Assembly (NCBI RefSeq): GCF_900116435.1
Contig: NZ_FPAZ01000003.1
Location: forward strand, 136,428-200,427
DNA from: Pseudoalteromonas lipolytica
GTDB taxonomy: Bacteria; Pseudomonadota; Gammaproteobacteria; Enterobacterales; Alteromonadaceae
Direction of reading: 5' to 3'
Length of the DNA stretch: 64,000 nucleotides
Shown here: piece by piece, positions 1 through 9,885 of the stretch
Layout of the letters: each line of letters starts with the position of its first letter
Position numbering within the stretch: the first letter of the stretch is position 1
The notes under the pieces: generated by a model
The model's input: only the letters and a program-made list of their open reading frames with translations
Database searches by the model: none
Told to the model about the DNA's origin: nothing
Translations under genes and position numbers: made by a program

Positions 1-45
1 TACACTTGGCACGATTTCAAATCGAGGTAGGAATGGCGTGAGCCA
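1..45. repeat. REP-like repeat, copy 1
   Basis: A 45-base unit that recurs at 80-124 with two substitutions. It contains the inverted repeat CGATTT-C-AAATCG and, further on, GTAG followed by a short hairpin (TGGC, loop GTGA, GCCA). GTAG followed by an imperfect palindrome is the layout of REP sequences mobilised by RAYT (TnpA-REP) transposases. That family link is inference; no RAYT gene is in the window. The unit may extend left of the window edge. Confidence 0.6.
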
Positions 46-79
46 CGTAGAAGTTGCTATTCAGCGTTAAAACGCCTCC

Positions 80-124
80 TACACTCGGCACGATTCCAAA
101 TCGAGGTAGGAATGGCGTGAGCCA
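80..124. repeat. REP-like repeat, copy 2
   Basis: Second copy of the 45-base unit in the same orientation, 34 bases after the first. It differs at two positions, both T to C. One change breaks a base pair in the CGATTT/AAATCG palindrome, while the GTAG motif and the TGGC/GCCA hairpin are unchanged. Two copies in the same orientation resemble a small BIME-type REP cluster. Confidence 0.6.
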
Positions 125-347
125 TGAATGCAGCATTCGCTAATGCACTTTGGTATTAAGAAAGCGCGCAATCTTGGCCCATCAAGGCTAAGTAACAGCA
201 CAAGCCTCATCTGAGCGACACTTCGACTCTATCACCGTGACTGGGGGATGTTGAAGTGACAATAAAATGAAGCGCTTCAGAGCCTTGATTACTTAATTGA
301 TGAACTTTGCCTGCGCTGAGATGTAAACCATTGGTATTTTTAAACGA
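125..347. other. Intergenic region left of ppiD
   Basis: No plausible gene is seen. The only structured element is the perfect 12-base palindrome TGAAGCGCTTCA at 268-279, which has the central CG and shape of LacI-family operators but no adjacent target gene inside the window. The rest shows no recognisable promoter, RNA or repeat. Confidence 0.4.
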
Positions 348-373
348 CAAAAAAGGCGCCATAAGGCGCCTCT
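348..373 (-). terminator. Rho-independent terminator of ppiD
   Basis: A perfect 7-base-pair stem (AGGCGCC, loop ATAA, GGCGCCT). On the minus strand it is followed by a run of T, about 20 bases past the ppiD stop codon. Confidence 0.85.
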
Positions 374-393
374 TCATTTAGCTAACTAATAGC

Positions 394-2295
394 TTACTCT
401 GAAGGTTGAGCAGCTTTAGGTACTTTTACATCAGCTTGCGCTTTGAGTGCAGCAATAAATACCATATAGTTTTTATTTACTTGCGCCATTGTGATGTTTT
501 GTTTTTGTTGCTCATTAATATCACTGCTTTGAGCTTCATTCACCGCTTTAAGCGCAACAATCGCAGAGTCACCATTATTTAAATCAACAACATCTGTCAC
601 GGGTGCACCTTGTGGGTGTGCCATTCTAAATGCCTGTTGAACAATAGCGGGTGAAACGGTGTACGCTTGACGTGCTAACGCCGCTTCTTGGCGAACTTCT
701 AAGCCTTCAGCTGCCGCAATATCGTTTAAGCTTTTACCTGCTTCAATATCTGCATACAGAGTGCGTGCTTTATCTTTAGCAAGTTCAGATGCTTTCTGCG
801 CAACTAACGTCGCTTTGATTTGCTCTGAAACATCTGCAAGTGGCTTCGTCGTTGCTGGTTTGTGATCATTCACTCGAACAACAACAGCATGCTCATCACC
901 CACTTCAATCACTTCTGAGTTCATGCGATCTTCTAACACTTCTGGAGAGAAAATTGCCGCAATAACTTGTGGGTTATTAAGTGGCTCTGGTAATGCGTTA
1001 CGCGTTACTAGCTCTGTTTTTTGAACTTCAACACCTGCCGCTTCTGCTGCATCGTTTAATGTGTCAGAGATTTCAAACGCTAATTCACCCATTTCTGTTT
1101 GCTTCTCATAGAAAGCATTCACTTTCTTAGAACGCTCCAGCTCAGCACGTAACTCGCCTTTTACGTCAGCATAAGGTTTTACTTGCTGTGTTTGAATATC
1201 TGTCAGTTTGATGATGTGATAACCAAACTCAGATTCTACAACATCAGAAATGTCACCTTTGTTTGCAAGTGCATATGTTGCCTCTTCAAACGCAGGGTCC
1301 ATCATGTCGCGTTCTATCCAATCAAGATCACCGCCCATCTCAGCACTCACGACATCGTCTGATGACGACTCAGCAAGCTGCGCAAAGTCTGCACCATTTT
1401 TAAGTTGTGCAAGTAACTCTTCTGCTTTCGCTTTTGCAGCATCATCGTCTTCACTATTATCAATTAAGATATGTGAAACACGGCGTTTTTCTGGCTCAAT
1501 ATATTGCGCGCTATTTTGATCGTAATACGCTTTTACATCTTCTTCTGACACGCTTGAATCTAGGCTCAGATTCGCCGCATTTAAATCAATGTAGCTCACT
1601 GATACTTGCTCAGGTGCTAAAAACTGCGGTTGATTTAGGTCATAGTAATCAGCAATTTCTTGTTCACTTACTTCAACGCCTTCTTGTAACGACTCTTTAG
1701 TAACAACAAGGTAATCGATACTACGCGTTTGTTGTTGAAGTGCAACACTATTGTTTAATTCGTTTTCTAATACGAAATCAGTTCCTGCAACAGCACCCAC
1801 AAGTTGGCTACGCGTCATATCTTCACGTAGATACTCTCTAAAAGTATCTGGTTGAAAGTTCATTTGACGAAGTACTTGTAGATAGCGGTCGTTATTAAAC
1901 TGGCCACCCACTTGAAAGTAAGGCATTTCTAAAATAGCTTTACGAACACTTTCGTCACTAACACGAAGACCTAATTCTGCCGCTAGTTGAGTTTGCAATT
2001 CTTGTTGTACTAAACGGTCAATTACGCCTTGGCGGATTTGTGCCATGTAATTTGGATCGGCTGCGATTTGCGCAAAATATTCACCAAATTGTTGCTCTAA
2101 ACGATTACGCTCATTTTGATAAGCACGGCTGAATTCGGTTTGGCTAATTTTAACTCCATTTACTTCTGCAACGGGTTGCTCTGTGGTTTGTCCTAAATAA
2201 CCACCGATCCCAGCTAAAGCAAAAGATAAAATCACCGCGCCTAAAATAATTTTGGCTGCAGGTCCCTGCGAACCTTCTCTGATTTTCTCAAGCAT
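394..2295 (-). CDS. ppiD: Periplasmic chaperone/peptidyl-prolyl isomerase PpiD
   Basis: A 633-residue inner-membrane-anchored folding factor that meets proteins leaving the Sec translocon. The start MLEKIREGSQG is followed by one transmembrane segment (about residues 13-33) with no cleavage site, then a SurA-like N-terminal region. A parvulin domain follows at about 265-360, shown by VSHILI, GGDLDW and EFGYHIIKL. Length matches E. coli PpiD (623). It is the last gene of the tig-clpP-clpX-lon-hupB-ppiD block and has its own terminator; another terminator separates it from hupB, so it probably has its own promoter. In this family the parvulin domain has weak isomerase activity and the chaperone role dominates (family knowledge). 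Confidence 0.95.
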   Translation of the reverse strand: MLEKIREGSQGPAAKIILGAVILSFALAGIGGYLGQTTEQPVAEVNGVKISQTEFSRAYQNERNRLEQQFGEYFAQIAADPNYMAQIRQGVIDRLVQQELQTQLAAELGLRVSDESVRKAILEMPYFQVGGQFNNDRYLQVLRQMNFQPDTFREYLREDMTRSQLVGAVAGTDFVLENELNNSVALQQQTRSIDYLVVTKESLQEGVEVSEQEIADYYDLNQPQFLAPEQVSVSYIDLNAANLSLDSSVSEEDVKAYYDQNSAQYIEPEKRRVSHILIDNSEDDDAAKAKAEELLAQLKNGADFAQLAESSSDDVVSAEMGGDLDWIERDMMDPAFEEATYALANKGDISDVVESEFGYHIIKLTDIQTQQVKPYADVKGELRAELERSKKVNAFYEKQTEMGELAFEISDTLNDAAEAAGVEVQKTELVTRNALPEPLNNPQVIAAIFSPEVLEDRMNSEVIEVGDEHAVVVRVNDHKPATTKPLADVSEQIKATLVAQKASELAKDKARTLYADIEAGKSLNDIAAAEGLEVRQEAALARQAYTVSPAIVQQAFRMAHPQGAPVTDVVDLNNGDSAIVALKAVNEAQSSDINEQQKQNITMAQVNKNYMVFIAALKAQADVKVPKAAQPSE

Positions 2296-2341
2296 TTATC
2301 TATCTCTATTCTGATCAGGTACAAATTAACCCTGCTCATGT

Positions 2342-2373
2342 AAAAAAAGCGTATCTTACCAGATACGCTTTTT
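2342..2373 (-). terminator. Terminator of hupB
   Basis: A near-perfect hairpin (AGCGTATCT, loop TACC, AGATACGCT) flanked by A and T runs on both sides, so it could work in both directions. It lies about 80 bases past the hupB stop and about 45 bases before the ppiD start. Confidence 0.85.
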
Positions 2374-2454
2374 CACTTGAAGTAACTGGTGCTAAGTTAC
2401 CTAATTCAATTTAAGTGTGATTAGGTATCTCTCACCTTACTAATCTTTTGCTGA

Positions 2455-2727
2455 TTAGTTTACTGCGTCTTTCAGCGCTTTACCTGCTTTGAAAGAAGGA
2501 ATGTTTGCTGCTGCAATCTGGATAGCTTCACCAGTTTGTGGGTTACGACCTGAACGCGCTGCACGCTCACGTACTGAGAAAGTACCAAAGCCAACTAGCG
2601 CCACTGAATCGCCATCTTTAAGAGCGCCTGAAACAGCCTCGATGAATGAATCTAGTGCACGACCAGCAGCCGCTTTAGAAATGTCAGCATCAGCTGCGAT
2701 TTGATCGATTAATTGAGATTTATTCAC
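2455..2727 (-). CDS. hupB: DNA-binding protein HU-beta
   Basis: A nucleoid-associated protein of 90 residues, starting [10 protein letters not shown] after the initiator. The HU signature [21 protein letters not shown] is the beta-arm that wraps DNA. I chose the GTG at 2725-2727 because GAGG lies 8 bases before it and it gives exactly the family length. The upstream in-frame ATG codons would add ten residues ([10 protein letters not shown]) absent from HU, and the Shine-Dalgarno sequence falls among those codons. Gene order lon-hupB-ppiD matches E. coli. A strong hairpin lies upstream between lon and hupB. Confidence 0.95.
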   Translation of the reverse strand: MNKSQLIDQIAADADISKAAAGRALDSFIEAVSGALKDGDSVALVGFGTFSVRERAARSGRNPQTGEAIQIAAANIPSFKAGKALKDAVN

Positions 2728-2844
2728 AATATCATCCTCTTTCATTGTTATTATCAAGAGCGATTGTTTTTTTAATTAACATCACTGTTTTGAAAATTTA
2801 TGAGCAAGTTAAGTTTATGCTCAGGTTATTATATTTTTCTCAAC

Positions 2845-2866
2845 CCTAGGCCACATAAGGCCTAGG
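2845..2866. other. Strong hairpin between lon and hupB
   Basis: Perfect 8-base arms CCTAGGCC and GGCCTAGG around the loop ACATAA. No T run follows on either strand, so it is not a standard terminator. It lies about 75 bases past the lon stop and about 120 bases before the hupB start. It could cap the lon mRNA 3' end or be a protein site upstream of hupB. Confidence 0.5.
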
Positions 2867-2939
2867 CTTGAAAACTAGTGCTTAACTTATCATACCCTTT
2901 GTATTTGAAAAGCCCCTAAAAGCACTTTTTTGCTGTTTT

Positions 2940-5300
2940 TTACTGGTTTTTTTCAGTTTCGACTGAAAAACTCTCTACTGGGTGCTTCAAAGCTATCTTT
3001 AAAACGTCATCAATCCATGTAACTGGGTGAATTTCAAGACCCTCTAAAACGTTATCAGGGATCTCTTTTAAGTCACGTTCGTTAATTTTTGGAATAATAA
3101 CGGTTTTAATACCGCCACGGTGGGCTGCTAAAAGTTTCTCTTTTAAGCCACCTATTGGAAGTACTTCACCACGTAAAGTGATTTCACCCGTCATGGCAAC
3201 ATCAGAACGTACCGGGTTACCCGTTAAGCTCGATACTAAACCTGTCACCATGGCAATACCCGCACTTGGGCCATCTTTGGGTGTTGCACCTTCAGGCACG
3301 TGGACATGTATGTCACGTTTTTCGTAAAAGTCACTATTGATACGCAATTTATCCGCGCGATTACGCACCACAGTCATTGCTGCTTGAATTGACTCTTGCA
3401 TCACATCGCCCAGCGATCCCGTGTACGTTAGTTTGCCTTTACCAGGCACTGCGGCTGACTCAATCGTTAATAAGTCTCCGCCTACTTCAGTCCACGCTAA
3501 ACCCGTTACTTGGCCTATACGATCGCCATCTTCTGCTTTACCGTAATCAAAGCGCTGCACACCTAAGAATTCTTCTAGGTTGTCTTCGTCAATGGTGACT
3601 TTCTTAATGTCTTTATTAAGCAAAATATTTTTCACTGCTTTACGACACAGCTTAGACACTTCACGTTCAAGATTACGCACACCAGCTTCGCGGGTGTAGT
3701 AGCGAATAATGCCAATGATGGCGCTATCTTCAATCTCAACTTCGCTATCTTTAAGACCATTACGCTTAACTTGCTTTGGAATTAAATGCTGCTTGGCAAT
3801 ATTTAGCTTCTCATCTTCGGTGTAGCCCGATAAACGAATTACTTCCATACGGTCTAATAATGGACCCGGAATATTAAAGCTATTTGATGTAGCAACAAAC
3901 ATTACATCAGATAAATCGTAATCGACTTCTAAATAGTGATCAGCAAAATGGCTGTTTTGTTCTGGGTCTAATACCTCAAGCAATGCTGAAGCTGGGTCAC
4001 CACGCATATCAGAAGACATCTTGTCGATTTCGTCTAATAAGAACAGTGGGTTTTTAACCCCAACTTTGGTCATGTTCTGAATCAACTTACCTGGCATTGA
4101 ACCAATGTAAGTACGACGATGACCACGTATTTCAGCTTCATCGCGTACGCCACCTAAAGCCATACGAACATATTTACGACCCGTAGAGCGCGCAATAGAC
4201 TGTCCTAGTGATGTTTTACCCACACCCGGTGGACCGACGAGGCACAAAATTGGGCCTTTTAATTTATTAGTACGCTGTTGTACTGCAAGATACTCAATAA
4301 TACGTTCTTTGACTTTGTCTAAACCGTAATGGTCGGTATCAAGAATTTTTTGCGCACCCGCTAAGTCTTTTTTCACTTTAGAGCGTTTTTTCCATGGCAC
4401 ATTGATAAGCGTATCAATATATGAACGAACCACGGTGGCTTCTGCCGACATAGGCGACATCATTTTCAGCTTCGCAAGTTCAGCACTTGCTTTCTCTTGC
4501 GCTTCTTTTGGCATGCCCGATTCTTCGATACGCTTTTTAATTGCTTCGAATTCATCTGGTACATCATCCAGCTCGCCAAGCTCTTTTTGAATCGCTTTCA
4601 TTTGCTCGTTGAGGTAGTACTCACGCTGCGATTTTTCCATCTGCTTTTTAACGCGAGTACGAATTTTCTTCTCAACTTGCAGTAAGTCTATCTCACCTTC
4701 CATCAAGGCCATTAAGTACTCAAGACGTTCTGTTACATTAGAAATCTCAAGTACTTTTTGTTTTTCTGGCACTTTAAGTGGCATATGCGCTGCCATCGTA
4801 TCTGCTAAACGTGCAGCCTCATCGATTCCCGACACAGAAGTTAGTACTTCAGGTGGGATTTTCTTATTGAGTTTCACATAGCCTTCAAATTGGCTAATAG
4901 CGCTACGAATAAAGATATCTTGCTCTTGCTCATCAATGTGGCTTGATTCAATGAACTGCGCCTCAGCAACGAAGAAATCATCGTTATCTAAAAACGTTTC
5001 GACGCTCGCACGCTGCGTGCCTTCTACAAGCACTTTAACGGTGCCATCAGGTAGCTTTAATAACTGAAGTACTGTGGCTATGGTACCAACACGGTAGATA
5101 TCATCTTGTTGCGGATCATCAACAGAGGCGTCTTTTTGCGCCACTAGGAAAATTTGTTTGTCTTTGTCCATCGCCGCTTCTAAGCATTTTATTGATTTTT
5201 CACGACCAACAAATAGCGGGATCACCATGTGCGGGTATACCACTACATCGCGCAGTGCCAACACGGGGATTTCAACTCGATCTGTTCTCTCAAGCGTCAT
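2940..5300 (-). CDS. lon: ATP-dependent protease Lon
   Basis: A cytoplasmic AAA+ serine protease of 786 residues that degrades misfolded and regulatory proteins. It shows the N-terminal substrate domain ([20 protein letters not shown]), Walker [10 protein letters not shown] near residue 353, Walker [10 protein letters not shown], and the catalytic Ser in PKDGPSAG with Lys in [15 protein letters not shown] start at [12 protein letters not shown] (ATG 5298-5300), preceded by GAAGAG. A longer frame adds seven residues (MKCEENI) not found in the family. E. coli Lon is 784 residues. A sigma-32 promoter lies directly upstream. It sits between clpX and hupB as in E. coli. Confidence 0.97.
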   Translation of the reverse strand: MTLERTDRVEIPVLALRDVVVYPHMVIPLFVGREKSIKCLEAAMDKDKQIFLVAQKDASVDDPQQDDIYRVGTIATVLQLLKLPDGTVKVLVEGTQRASVETFLDNDDFFVAEAQFIESSHIDEQEQDIFIRSAISQFEGYVKLNKKIPPEVLTSVSGIDEAARLADTMAAHMPLKVPEKQKVLEISNVTERLEYLMALMEGEIDLLQVEKKIRTRVKKQMEKSQREYYLNEQMKAIQKELGELDDVPDEFEAIKKRIEESGMPKEAQEKASAELAKLKMMSPMSAEATVVRSYIDTLINVPWKKRSKVKKDLAGAQKILDTDHYGLDKVKERIIEYLAVQQRTNKLKGPILCLVGPPGVGKTSLGQSIARSTGRKYVRMALGGVRDEAEIRGHRRTYIGSMPGKLIQNMTKVGVKNPLFLLDEIDKMSSDMRGDPASALLEVLDPEQNSHFADHYLEVDYDLSDVMFVATSNSFNIPGPLLDRMEVIRLSGYTEDEKLNIAKQHLIPKQVKRNGLKDSEVEIEDSAIIGIIRYYTREAGVRNLEREVSKLCRKAVKNILLNKDIKKVTIDEDNLEEFLGVQRFDYGKAEDGDRIGQVTGLAWTEVGGDLLTIESAAVPGKGKLTYTGSLGDVMQESIQAAMTVVRNRADKLRINSDFYEKRDIHVHVPEGATPKDGPSAGIAMVTGLVSSLTGNPVRSDVAMTGEITLRGEVLPIGGLKEKLLAAHRGGIKTVIIPKINERDLKEIPDNVLEGLEIHPVTWIDDVLKIALKHPVESFSVETEKNQ

Positions 5301-5342
5301 TATATTCTCTTCGCACTTCATTTATTTTAAAGATTACTCAAG

Positions 5343-5372
5343 TATATGGGGATATGTAAGGGAAAGTTCAAC
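5343..5372 (-). promoter_or_regulatory. Heat-shock (sigma-32) promoter of lon
   Basis: Minus strand: -35 GTTGAA (5367-5372), 15 bases, then -10 CCCCATATA (5343-5351). The -10 fits the sigma-32 consensus CCCCATNTA fully and the -35 differs from CTTGAA at one base. As I recall it, the E. coli lon promoter has the same two elements. The distance to the lon ATG (about 40 bases) fits. Confidence 0.85.
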
Positions 5373-5380
5373 ATATTTAT

Positions 5381-5408
5381 AAAAAAAGGAGCCATTGGCT
5401 CCTTTTTT
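5381..5408 (-). terminator. Terminator of clpX
   Basis: Hairpin AAAGGAGCC, loop ATT, GGCTCCTTT with A and T runs on both sides. It lies 36 bases past the clpX stop, immediately before the lon promoter, so lon is transcribed independently. Confidence 0.88.
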
Positions 5409-5443
5409 ATGTTTAACTGCTTAAATTTTGAACTATTTCAAAT

Positions 5444-6727
5444 TTATTCAGATGCCGCTTTGTCTTGATTACCACTTTGGTAAATCAAAATTGGGTCTGA
5501 CTCACCTTTAATAACCGTTTCGTCAATTACCACTTTGCTTACATCATCCATCGAAGGAAGTTCATACATGGTATCAAGTAATACACCTTCTACGATTGAA
5601 CGTAAGCCACGTGCACCTGTTTTACGCTCCATTGCTTTGTGCGCAATCGCTGATAAAGCATCTTCACGGAACTCAAGCTCAACATCTTCCATTGCGAACA
5701 ATGCAGAGAACTGTTTAGTTAAAGCATTTTTAGGTTCGCTTAGAATTTGAATCAGTGCGGCTTCATCCAGCTCTGTTAACGTTGCAACAACCGGTAGACG
5801 ACCAATGAACTCAGGAATTAAACCGTACTTCACCAGATCTTCAGGCTCAACATCTTTAAATGTCTCACTTAAGCTGCGGCTGCCAGATGATTGTTTAACT
5901 TCAGCACCAAAGCCAATACCCGTATTTTTGTGACTACGCTGCTCAATCACTTTATCTAGGCCTGCGAATGCACCCCCACAGATAAATAAGATTTTCGACG
6001 TATCAACTTGTAAAAACTCTTGCTGCGGATGCTTACGACCGCCTTGCGGTGGTACAGAGGCAACCGTGCCTTCAATCAGTTTTAAAAGTGCTTGTTGCAC
6101 ACCTTCGCCTGATACATCGCGGGTGATTGATGGGTTGTCTGATTTACGAGAAATCTTGTCAATTTCATCAATATAAACAATACCACGTTGCGCTTTTTCG
6201 ACGTCGTAATCACATTTTTGCAGTAATTTTTGAATAATATTTTCGACGTCTTCACCCACATAACCGGCTTCGGTTAGTGTTGTGGCATCAGCCATAGTGA
6301 ATGGCACATCAAGTAAACGAGCCATCGTTTCTGCAAGTAATGTTTTACCACTACCTGTTGGACCAATTAACAAGATATTACTTTTACCAAGTTCAATATC
6401 AGCGTTGATGGTTTGATTACGAAGACGTTTATAGTGATTGTATACCGCAACCGACAGTACTTTTTTCGCGTGGTCTTGGCCAATCACATAATCATCTAAG
6501 TGATTACGAATTTCTTTCGGCACAGGCAGTTTATCAGACGCGCTATGTTTCGGCGCAATGTCTTTGATCTCTTCCCTGATTATATCGTTACACAGCTCAA
6601 CACATTCATCACAAATGTATACTGAAGGGCCTGCAATTAATTTGCGAACTTCATGCTGGCTTTTGCCACAAAAAGAGCAGTATAACAATTTATTACTTTT
6701 GTCGCCGTCTGTAGGAGTGTCAGACAT
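5444..6727 (-). CDS. clpX: ClpXP unfoldase subunit ClpX
   Basis: A AAA+ unfoldase of 427 residues that recognises tagged substrates and feeds them to ClpP. The N-terminal zinc-binding domain is visible (YCSFCGKSQ and ICDECVELC, two CxxC pairs), then Walker A GPTGSGKT, Walker [10 protein letters not shown], an IGF loop for docking ClpP (GIGFGAEV), and sensor 2 in GARGLRSI. Length equals that of E. coli ClpX (424) within three residues. It follows clpP in the same direction with a 135-base gap and ends in its own terminator. Confidence 0.97.
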   Translation of the reverse strand: MSDTPTDGDKSNKLLYCSFCGKSQHEVRKLIAGPSVYICDECVELCNDIIREEIKDIAPKHSASDKLPVPKEIRNHLDDYVIGQDHAKKVLSVAVYNHYKRLRNQTINADIELGKSNILLIGPTGSGKTLLAETMARLLDVPFTMADATTLTEAGYVGEDVENIIQKLLQKCDYDVEKAQRGIVYIDEIDKISRKSDNPSITRDVSGEGVQQALLKLIEGTVASVPPQGGRKHPQQEFLQVDTSKILFICGGAFAGLDKVIEQRSHKNTGIGFGAEVKQSSGSRSLSETFKDVEPEDLVKYGLIPEFIGRLPVVATLTELDEAALIQILSEPKNALTKQFSALFAMEDVELEFREDALSAIAHKAMERKTGARGLRSIVEGVLLDTMYELPSMDDVSKVVIDETVIKGESDPILIYQSGNQDKAASE

Positions 6728-6862
6728 TCAGCTACCTCATTTTTTACGTTGGCAGCAGCACGCAACTGCTGCTAATTCACTATGGTTAACTATATCAAAG
6801 AATATAAGTTTTCGCATAGTAAAGGGTGATAGCTAATAATACGATATCATTAGCTATTCAGA

Positions 6863-7480
6863 TTACTTTGTTTCGCGACTAGAAAATACTGAATCAACGA
6901 GACCGTATTCAACCGCTTCGCTTGCACTCATAAAGTTGTCACGGTCGGTATCGCGTGATACCACGTCTAACGGCTGACCCGTATGCTCAGCCATCAAGCG
7001 ATTTAGCTTATCTTTAATTGATAAAATTTCACGAGCATGAATTTCGAAATCAGACGCCTGACCTTGGAAACCACCAAGTGGTTGGTGAATCATCACACGC
7101 GAGTTAGGTAAACAAAAACGTTTGCCTTTAGCGCCACCTGATAGCAAGAAGGCTCCCATGCTCGCCGCTTGACCAACACAAATAGTACTGACATCTGGCT
7201 TAATGAAATTCATTGTATCGTAAATCGCCATGCCTGCAGTGACCGAGCCACCTGGCGAGTTGATATAAAGATAAATATCTTTTTCTGGATTTTCTGACTC
7301 TAAAAACAGCATTTGCGCAAGAATCAAGTTTGCCATGTTATCTTCAACTTGGCCTGTTAAGAAAATAATGCGCTCTTTTAAAAGACGTGAGTAAATATCA
7401 TATGAGCGCTCACCCTTTGCTGTTTGCTCAACAACCATAGGGACTAATGCGTTTAGAGGGTCTATCATACCGCTGTTCAT
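6863..7480 (-). CDS. clpP: ClpP protease subunit
   Basis: A cytoplasmic serine protease of 205 residues that forms the tetradecameric chamber used by ClpX. Catalytic Ser is in [11 protein letters not shown] (about residue 107), His in MIHQPLGG (about 132), and Asp in the RDTDRDNF segment. The short N-terminal propeptide typical of the family appears present. AAGGA lies 9 to 10 bases before the first ATG, which I kept; an ATG four codons later (MIDPLNAL) is also possible. It lies between tig and clpX, as in E. coli. I found no convincing sigma-32 promoter upstream. Confidence 0.97.
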   Translation of the reverse strand: MNSGMIDPLNALVPMVVEQTAKGERSYDIYSRLLKERIIFLTGQVEDNMANLILAQMLFLESENPEKDIYLYINSPGGSVTAGMAIYDTMNFIKPDVSTICVGQAASMGAFLLSGGAKGKRFCLPNSRVMIHQPLGGFQGQASDFEIHAREILSIKDKLNRLMAEHTGQPLDVVSRDTDRDNFMSASEAVEYGLVDSVFSSRETK

Positions 7481-7674
7481 TCTTATTTAATTCCTTATCC
7501 GCTGCGACTCATCCTTACTATAAGGAAAGCACATTTATACTAATGTTAATTTACGCGTATTTTCAATCTATTTAAGTATATGCGAACACAAAGATGTATT
7601 TTCAATCCTTTATGTTTAATGTTGCGCATTAACATAAGTATTGTTGGTTTTGGTGAAACTGGCCACCACAAACT

Positions 7675-7722
7675 AAAATGGCCCGAGTACGCTGTATAAA
7701 TACAGTGTAACACGAGCCATTT
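7675..7722 (-). terminator. Long imperfect hairpin after tig
   Basis: Two arms of about 22 bases (AAAATGGCCC... and ...GAGCCATTT) with one bulge and a few mismatches, 32 bases past the tig stop. On the minus strand it is followed by TTTTAGTTT, a weak T run. It probably ends or protects tig mRNA; the downstream 190 bases hold the clpP promoter region. Confidence 0.6.
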
Positions 7723-7754
7723 AATCGCTAGCGAGAGCTTAAGTCAATGACTTA

Positions 7755-9059
7755 TTAAGCACCTTGCTGTGGATTCATGATGTCGTCGAATGCTTTTTCA
7801 ACGTCAGTCACGTTTGCTTTAGCTAGGATAGCTTCAACTGCTTGCTCTTCCATCGCTACGTTGCGCATTTGCTGCATTAGTTGATCATTTGCTTTGTAGT
7901 ATTCTACTACTTCAGTTGGATCTTCGTATGCAGAAGCTACTGTTGCAATTAACTCTTCAACTTTTGCGTCATCAACTTTAAGCTCGTTCGCTTTAATCAC
8001 TTCACCTAGTAATAGGCCAGTTTTAACGCGAGTTACAGCTTGCTCATGGAATAACTCAGCTGGAAGCTCAGGCATGTTTTGAGCGTTGCCGCCAAAACGT
8101 TGTGCCGCTTGTTGACGTAGAGCATCAATTTCTTGATCTACTAGTGCTTTTGGCACGTCGATTTCGTTGTTCGCTAAAAGACCTTTGATAGCTTGGTCTT
8201 TCACGTTAGCTTTAACCGCTTGGTCAAGCTCACGTGACATGTTTTTCTTAACTTCTTCTTTCAGTGCATCAACGCCGCCTTCAGCAACACCGAATTTAGT
8301 TGCGAACTCTTCGTTAAGCTCAGGAAGCTCTTGAGTTTCAACTTTCTTCACAGTAATAGTGAAAGAAGCCGCTTTACCTTTTAGGTTTTCAGCGTGATAT
8401 TCTTCAGGGAATGTTACTTCAGCAACAACTTCTTCGCCCGCTTTTTTGCCAACGATGTTGTCTTCGAAACCTGGGATCATACGACCTTGACCAAGTTCTA
8501 GAGGGAAGTCTTCAGCTTTACCGCCTTCAAACTCTTCACCATCGATAGAACCAACGAAGTCGATAGTTACACGATCTTTTTCACCTGCAGCAGCGTCAAC
8601 TTCAGTCCACGATGCGTGTTGCTTACGTAACGTTTCTAGCATGTTAGCTAGGTCTTCGTCAGTAACAGAAACAGCTGGTTTTTCAACGTTAATTTTATCT
8701 AGACCTTGAATTTCAACTTCAGGGTACACTTCAAACGTTGCATCGAATTCTAAATCTTTACCTGCTTCTAACGCTTTTGGTGCGAAAGTTGGTGCACCCG
8801 CTGGGTTGATTTTTTCAGAAACGATTGCTTCGATGTAGTTGCGTTGCATTAATTCGCCCGCAACTTCTTGACGTACTGCAGCACCGTAACGTTTGTTGAT
8901 GATAGACGCTGGAACTTTACCAGGACGGAAACCATCGATACGCTGGGTTTTAGACAGTTGTTGTAAGCGTTTTTTTACTTCAGTCTCAACGTTCTCTGCA
9001 GGAACGGTGATGGTCAGACGGCGCTCAAGGCCTTGAGTCGTCTCAACAGAAACTTGCAT
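7755..9059 (-). CDS. tig: Trigger factor
   Basis: A ribosome-associated chaperone and peptidyl-prolyl isomerase of 434 residues (E. coli 432). The ribosome-binding motif GFRPGKVP is at residues 43-50, an FKBP-type domain follows at about 150-245 ([31 protein letters not shown]), and the rest is the helical chaperone body. The ATG is preceded by GAGGT at good spacing. It heads the tig-clpP-clpX-lon order. A candidate promoter lies about 180 bases upstream, giving a long leader. Confidence 0.97.
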   Translation of the reverse strand: MQVSVETTQGLERRLTITVPAENVETEVKKRLQQLSKTQRIDGFRPGKVPASIINKRYGAAVRQEVAGELMQRNYIEAIVSEKINPAGAPTFAPKALEAGKDLEFDATFEVYPEVEIQGLDKINVEKPAVSVTDEDLANMLETLRKQHASWTEVDAAAGEKDRVTIDFVGSIDGEEFEGGKAEDFPLELGQGRMIPGFEDNIVGKKAGEEVVAEVTFPEEYHAENLKGKAASFTITVKKVETQELPELNEEFATKFGVAEGGVDALKEEVKKNMSRELDQAVKANVKDQAIKGLLANNEIDVPKALVDQEIDALRQQAAQRFGGNAQNMPELPAELFHEQAVTRVKTGLLLGEVIKANELKVDDAKVEELIATVASAYEDPTEVVEYYKANDQLMQQMRNVAMEEQAVEAILAKANVTDVEKAFDDIMNPQQGA

Positions 9060-9450
9060 GATTTACCTCAATCTTCAATTTTGGCGACTGTTCGCCTTCC
9101 TTACAAACAAGGTGATCTCCATGAGTGATAGCAAGTTTTAACGCTGAAAAATTCAACTTAAAACGACGCATTGTAACCATGAGATACCATTGCTGCTCTG
9201 CCCCTATGGGCACTATGTTAAACAATAGACGCGGCATTATAACCTAATATTTTTGATAGTCGAGTCTAGGGGGCAATTATTTGGTCTATATAGCGGCAAT
9301 CAGCGTTTAAACGAACAAAAAACGAACGTAAAATTATCAGCAAAGTAAGGTGATTAATTAAATCAGAATGTTTAAAAAGGGAATGACTAAACGGTATTAA
9401 TTTAGCGCATGAAACGCTCAGATTACCAAGATGAATATACTAGTAGAAAG
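9060..9450. other. Region between tig and the tRNA operon
   Basis: A 391-base region without a credible gene. It holds the tig leader and its candidate promoter. I see no clear rho-independent terminator for the tRNA operon that ends at 9451. A 64-codon frame at 9043-9237 has no Shine-Dalgarno and overlaps the tig start, so it is not called. Confidence 0.5.
9236..9263 (-). promoter_or_regulatory. Candidate promoter of tig
   Basis: Minus strand: perfect -10 TATAAT (9236-9241), 16-base spacer, -35 TCGACT (9258-9263, 4 of 6 matches to TTGACA). It would give a leader of roughly 170 bases. Confidence 0.5.
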
Positions 9451-9527
9451 TGGTCGGCGATGCAGGATTTGAACCTGCGACCCCTTGGACCCAAACCAAG
9501 TGCGCTACCAAACTGCGCTAATCGCCG
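9451..9527 (-). tRNA. tRNA-Pro (anticodon TGG), third copy in the operon
   Basis: A 77-base cloverleaf with encoded CCA; the 7-base-pair acceptor stem is CGGCGAT/ATCGCCG and the anticodon loop is TTTGGGT. It is identical in sequence to the copies at 9567 and 9886 and is the last gene of the operon. Confidence 0.95.
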
Positions 9528-9566
9528 ATATAAAGAGAAGTTTTAAAAATACAACCACAGTGAAAG

Positions 9567-9643
9567 TGGTCGGCGATGCAGGATTTGAACCTGCGACCCC
9601 TTGGACCCAAACCAAGTGCGCTACCAAACTGCGCTAATCGCCG
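9567..9643 (-). tRNA. tRNA-Pro (anticodon TGG), second copy
   Basis: A 77-base tRNA with encoded CCA, identical base for base to the neighbouring proline tRNA copies. It is 39 bases upstream (in transcription order) of the third copy, and the last bases before each CCA-side junction (GAAAGTGG on the plus strand) are also shared, which suggests local duplication. Confidence 0.95.
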
Positions 9644-9658
9644 ATACTGTGTGTAAAT

Positions 9659-9735
9659 TGGGGTGACTGATGGGGCTCGAACCCACGACAACCGGAATCA
9701 CAATCCGGGGCTCTACCAACTGAGCTACAATCACC
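9659..9735 (-). tRNA. tRNA-His (anticodon GTG)
   Basis: A cloverleaf with anticodon loop TTGTGAT, encoded CCA, C at the discriminator position and a genomically encoded extra G at position -1, the identity element read by histidyl-tRNA synthetase. The acceptor stem pairs fully with one G-U pair. Confidence 0.95.
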
Positions 9736-9757
9736 ACGGCATTTACATATTTTCAAA

Positions 9758-9834
<77 letters not shown>

Positions 9835-9885
9835 ATCGAAAACTTCAAAAGTTTGCCTGTAAGCAACCGCTTCTTGAAGAAGAAG

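Noticed and set aside
1-124. CRISPR array
   Set aside because: Only two units with a 34-base spacer; the unit is 45 bases with internal REP-like palindromes, and there are no cas genes.
7481-7674. Sigma-32 promoter before clpP
   Set aside because: No CTTGAA/CCCCAT pair with acceptable spacing was seen.
9043-9237. 64-codon minus-strand frame upstream of tig
   Set aside because: No Shine-Dalgarno, overlaps the tig start, contains the tig leader, and has no recognisable protein features.
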